A DNA stretch of 5,296 bases from Prevotellaceae bacterium. GTDB lineage: Bacteria; Bacteroidota; Bacteroidia; Bacteroidales; UBA932. The stretch covers positions 1 to 5,296 of the forward strand of contig JAIRKV010000126.1 in NCBI GenBank assembly GCA_031259935.1, in the 5' to 3' direction. The translations under genes were made by a program, and so were the position numbers. The notes under the pieces are model-generated. The model saw only the letters and a program-made list of their open reading frames with translations. It did not search any database and was not told the DNA's origin. Shown piece by piece: positions 4,311-5,296 of this stretch; position 1 is the stretch's first letter; each line of letters begins with the position of its first letter.

Positions 4311-5296
4311 ATGAAAAATTTTTATTTTATAATTAAAGCATGTTTTGTTATAACTTTATCCGTTTTTTCGATATATGGATTTTCACAGGAAAATCCCAAA
4401 ACATTGATATCCGTTACAGGTACAGGCGATATAATGCTTGGTTCAAATTATCCGACAGACGCAAATCTTCCTGTTCATGATGGTCGCGAGCTGTTAAGCA
4501 ATGCTAAAGATATTTTAAGAAATTCGGATATTACTTTTGGAAATCTTGAAGGCTGTTTTCTTGATAAGGGCGGATATCTCAAAGCATGTAAAAACAACTG
4601 TTATTTTTTTAGAATGCCCGACAGATATGTAAACTATTTAGTAGATGCAGGTTACGATTTAATCAATATTGCCAATAATCACATGAGCGATTTTGGCGCT
4701 TCCGGACGCGAAAACACTGTAAAAGTTTTACGTGAGGCAGGTTTGAATTATGCAGGACTGGAAAATGTTTGCGAAACATCCATCTTTGAAATGGACGGAA
4801 TTAAATACGGTTTTTGTGGTTTTGCACCAAATACCGGAACCGTAAAAATCACAAATATAGAAAATGCAAAGAAAACAGTAACTTATCTGAAATCGGAATG
4901 TGATATAGTTATAGTTTCGTTTCATGGCGGAGCCGAAGGAAAGGAAAATAACAGAGTAACACGAAAAACAGAAATATATCTCAGCCAAAACAGAGGAAAC
5001 GTTTACGAATTTGCTCATGCGGTAATTGATGCCGGCGCAGATATTGTTTTTGGGCATGGACCGCATGTTGTGCGTGCGGCAGAATTGTATAAAGACAGAT
5101 TTATTATTTACAGTATGGGTAATTTTTGCACAGCCGGCACTTTCAATATCAGCGGTATCAGCGGTTATGCTCCAATTGTAAAAGTATTTGTAGATAAAGA
5201 TGGCAAATTTGTTAAAGGACAGATATTTTCATTTCTCCAAAAAGATAAAACAGGTCCTGTTTTCGACCAAAACAATAATGCAGCCAAAGAAATAAA
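4311..5296 (+). CDS. CapA-family (poly-gamma-glutamate synthesis type) exported protein, partial
   Basis: The frame is open to the right edge, giving 328 codons without a stop. The N-terminus has a signal peptide (hydrophobic about 4-22, likely cleavage GFS/Q at 25-26), so the protein acts outside the cytoplasm. The CapA/PGA_cap domain, related to calcineurin-like metallophosphatases, shows its motifs in order: GDIMLG (39-44, metal-binding Asp40), GNLEG (77-81), NIANNHMSDFG (119-129, with NNH at 122-124), SFHGGAE (203-209, where many members have HWG), GHGPH (248-252, often GHHPH) and SMGNF (268-272). CapA proteins take part in poly-gamma-glutamate capsule export, but most Bacteroidota members occur outside capsule operons and their role is unknown. 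An in-frame ATG at 4305 is possible. I prefer 4311 because its 18-base distance from the -7 box equals that of the preceding gene. No capB, capC or capE gene is in view. Confidence 0.9.
   Translation, partial: MKNFYFIIKACFVITLSVFSIYGFSQENPKTLISVTGTGDIMLGSNYPTDANLPVHDGRELLSNAKDILRNSDITFGNLEGCFLDKGGYLKACKNNCYFFRMPDRYVNYLVDAGYDLINIANNHMSDFGASGRENTVKVLREAGLNYAGLENVCETSIFEMDGIKYGFCGFAPNTGTVKITNIENAKKTVTYLKSECDIVIVSFHGGAEGKENNRVTRKTEIYLSQNRGNVYEFAHAVIDAGADIVFGHGPHVVRAAELYKDRFIIYSMGNFCTAGTFNISGISGYAPIVKVFVDKDGKFVKGQIFSFLQKDKTGPVFDQNNNAAKEI

Noticed and set aside
1..5296. CRISPR arrays, tRNA or rRNA genes, and intact transposases.
   Set aside because: No regularly spaced repeats, no cloverleaf with a T-arm consensus and no transposase motifs were seen on either strand.

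Overview
The window looks like chromosomal DNA from a member of the Bacteroidota, probably a Bacteroidales-type organism. It is AT-rich, and four promoter-like sites match the phylum's TTG / TAnnTTTG consensus. Most starts lack a Shine-Dalgarno sequence, and three exported proteins are encoded by consecutive genes. This assignment rests on sequence style and was not tested by a database search.

Left part (1-750): the first 30 bases are the start of a minus-strand gene that leaves the window, preceded by a good promoter. Positions 193-499 hold two broken minus-strand genes almost end to end: the C-terminal half of a VOC/glyoxalase-like protein with one frameshift, and the last 44 residues of an AraC-family regulator. 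Positions 568-733 form a non-coding imperfect inverted repeat that resembles a MITE.

Middle (753-2962, minus strand): three tightly packed genes encode a secreted protein of unknown function (186 aa), a DUF4177-like lipoprotein (101 aa) and a larger unknown lipoprotein (311 aa). They end at a strong intrinsic terminator. Upstream lies a non-coding tract with two tandem promoters, a long rod-shaped RNA fold and its own intrinsic terminator. It is either a free-standing small RNA of roughly 175 nt with a 6S-like outline, or an attenuating leader of the three-gene operon, because the rod's base stem and the terminator compete for the same four bases.

Right part (3129-5296, plus strand): a complete gene for an FMN-dependent nitronate monooxygenase / FabK-like enoyl reductase sits behind its own promoter. 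It is followed by the first 328 codons of an exported CapA-family (poly-gamma-glutamate synthesis type) metallophosphatase-like protein, also behind its own promoter, with a 31-bp palindrome just upstream of the -33 element. That gene leaves the right edge.

The most unusual items are the structured RNA / leader at 2714-2890, the MITE-like repeat and the pair of decayed genes. The three exported proteins probably act together in the cell envelope, but nothing in the sequence gives a function.
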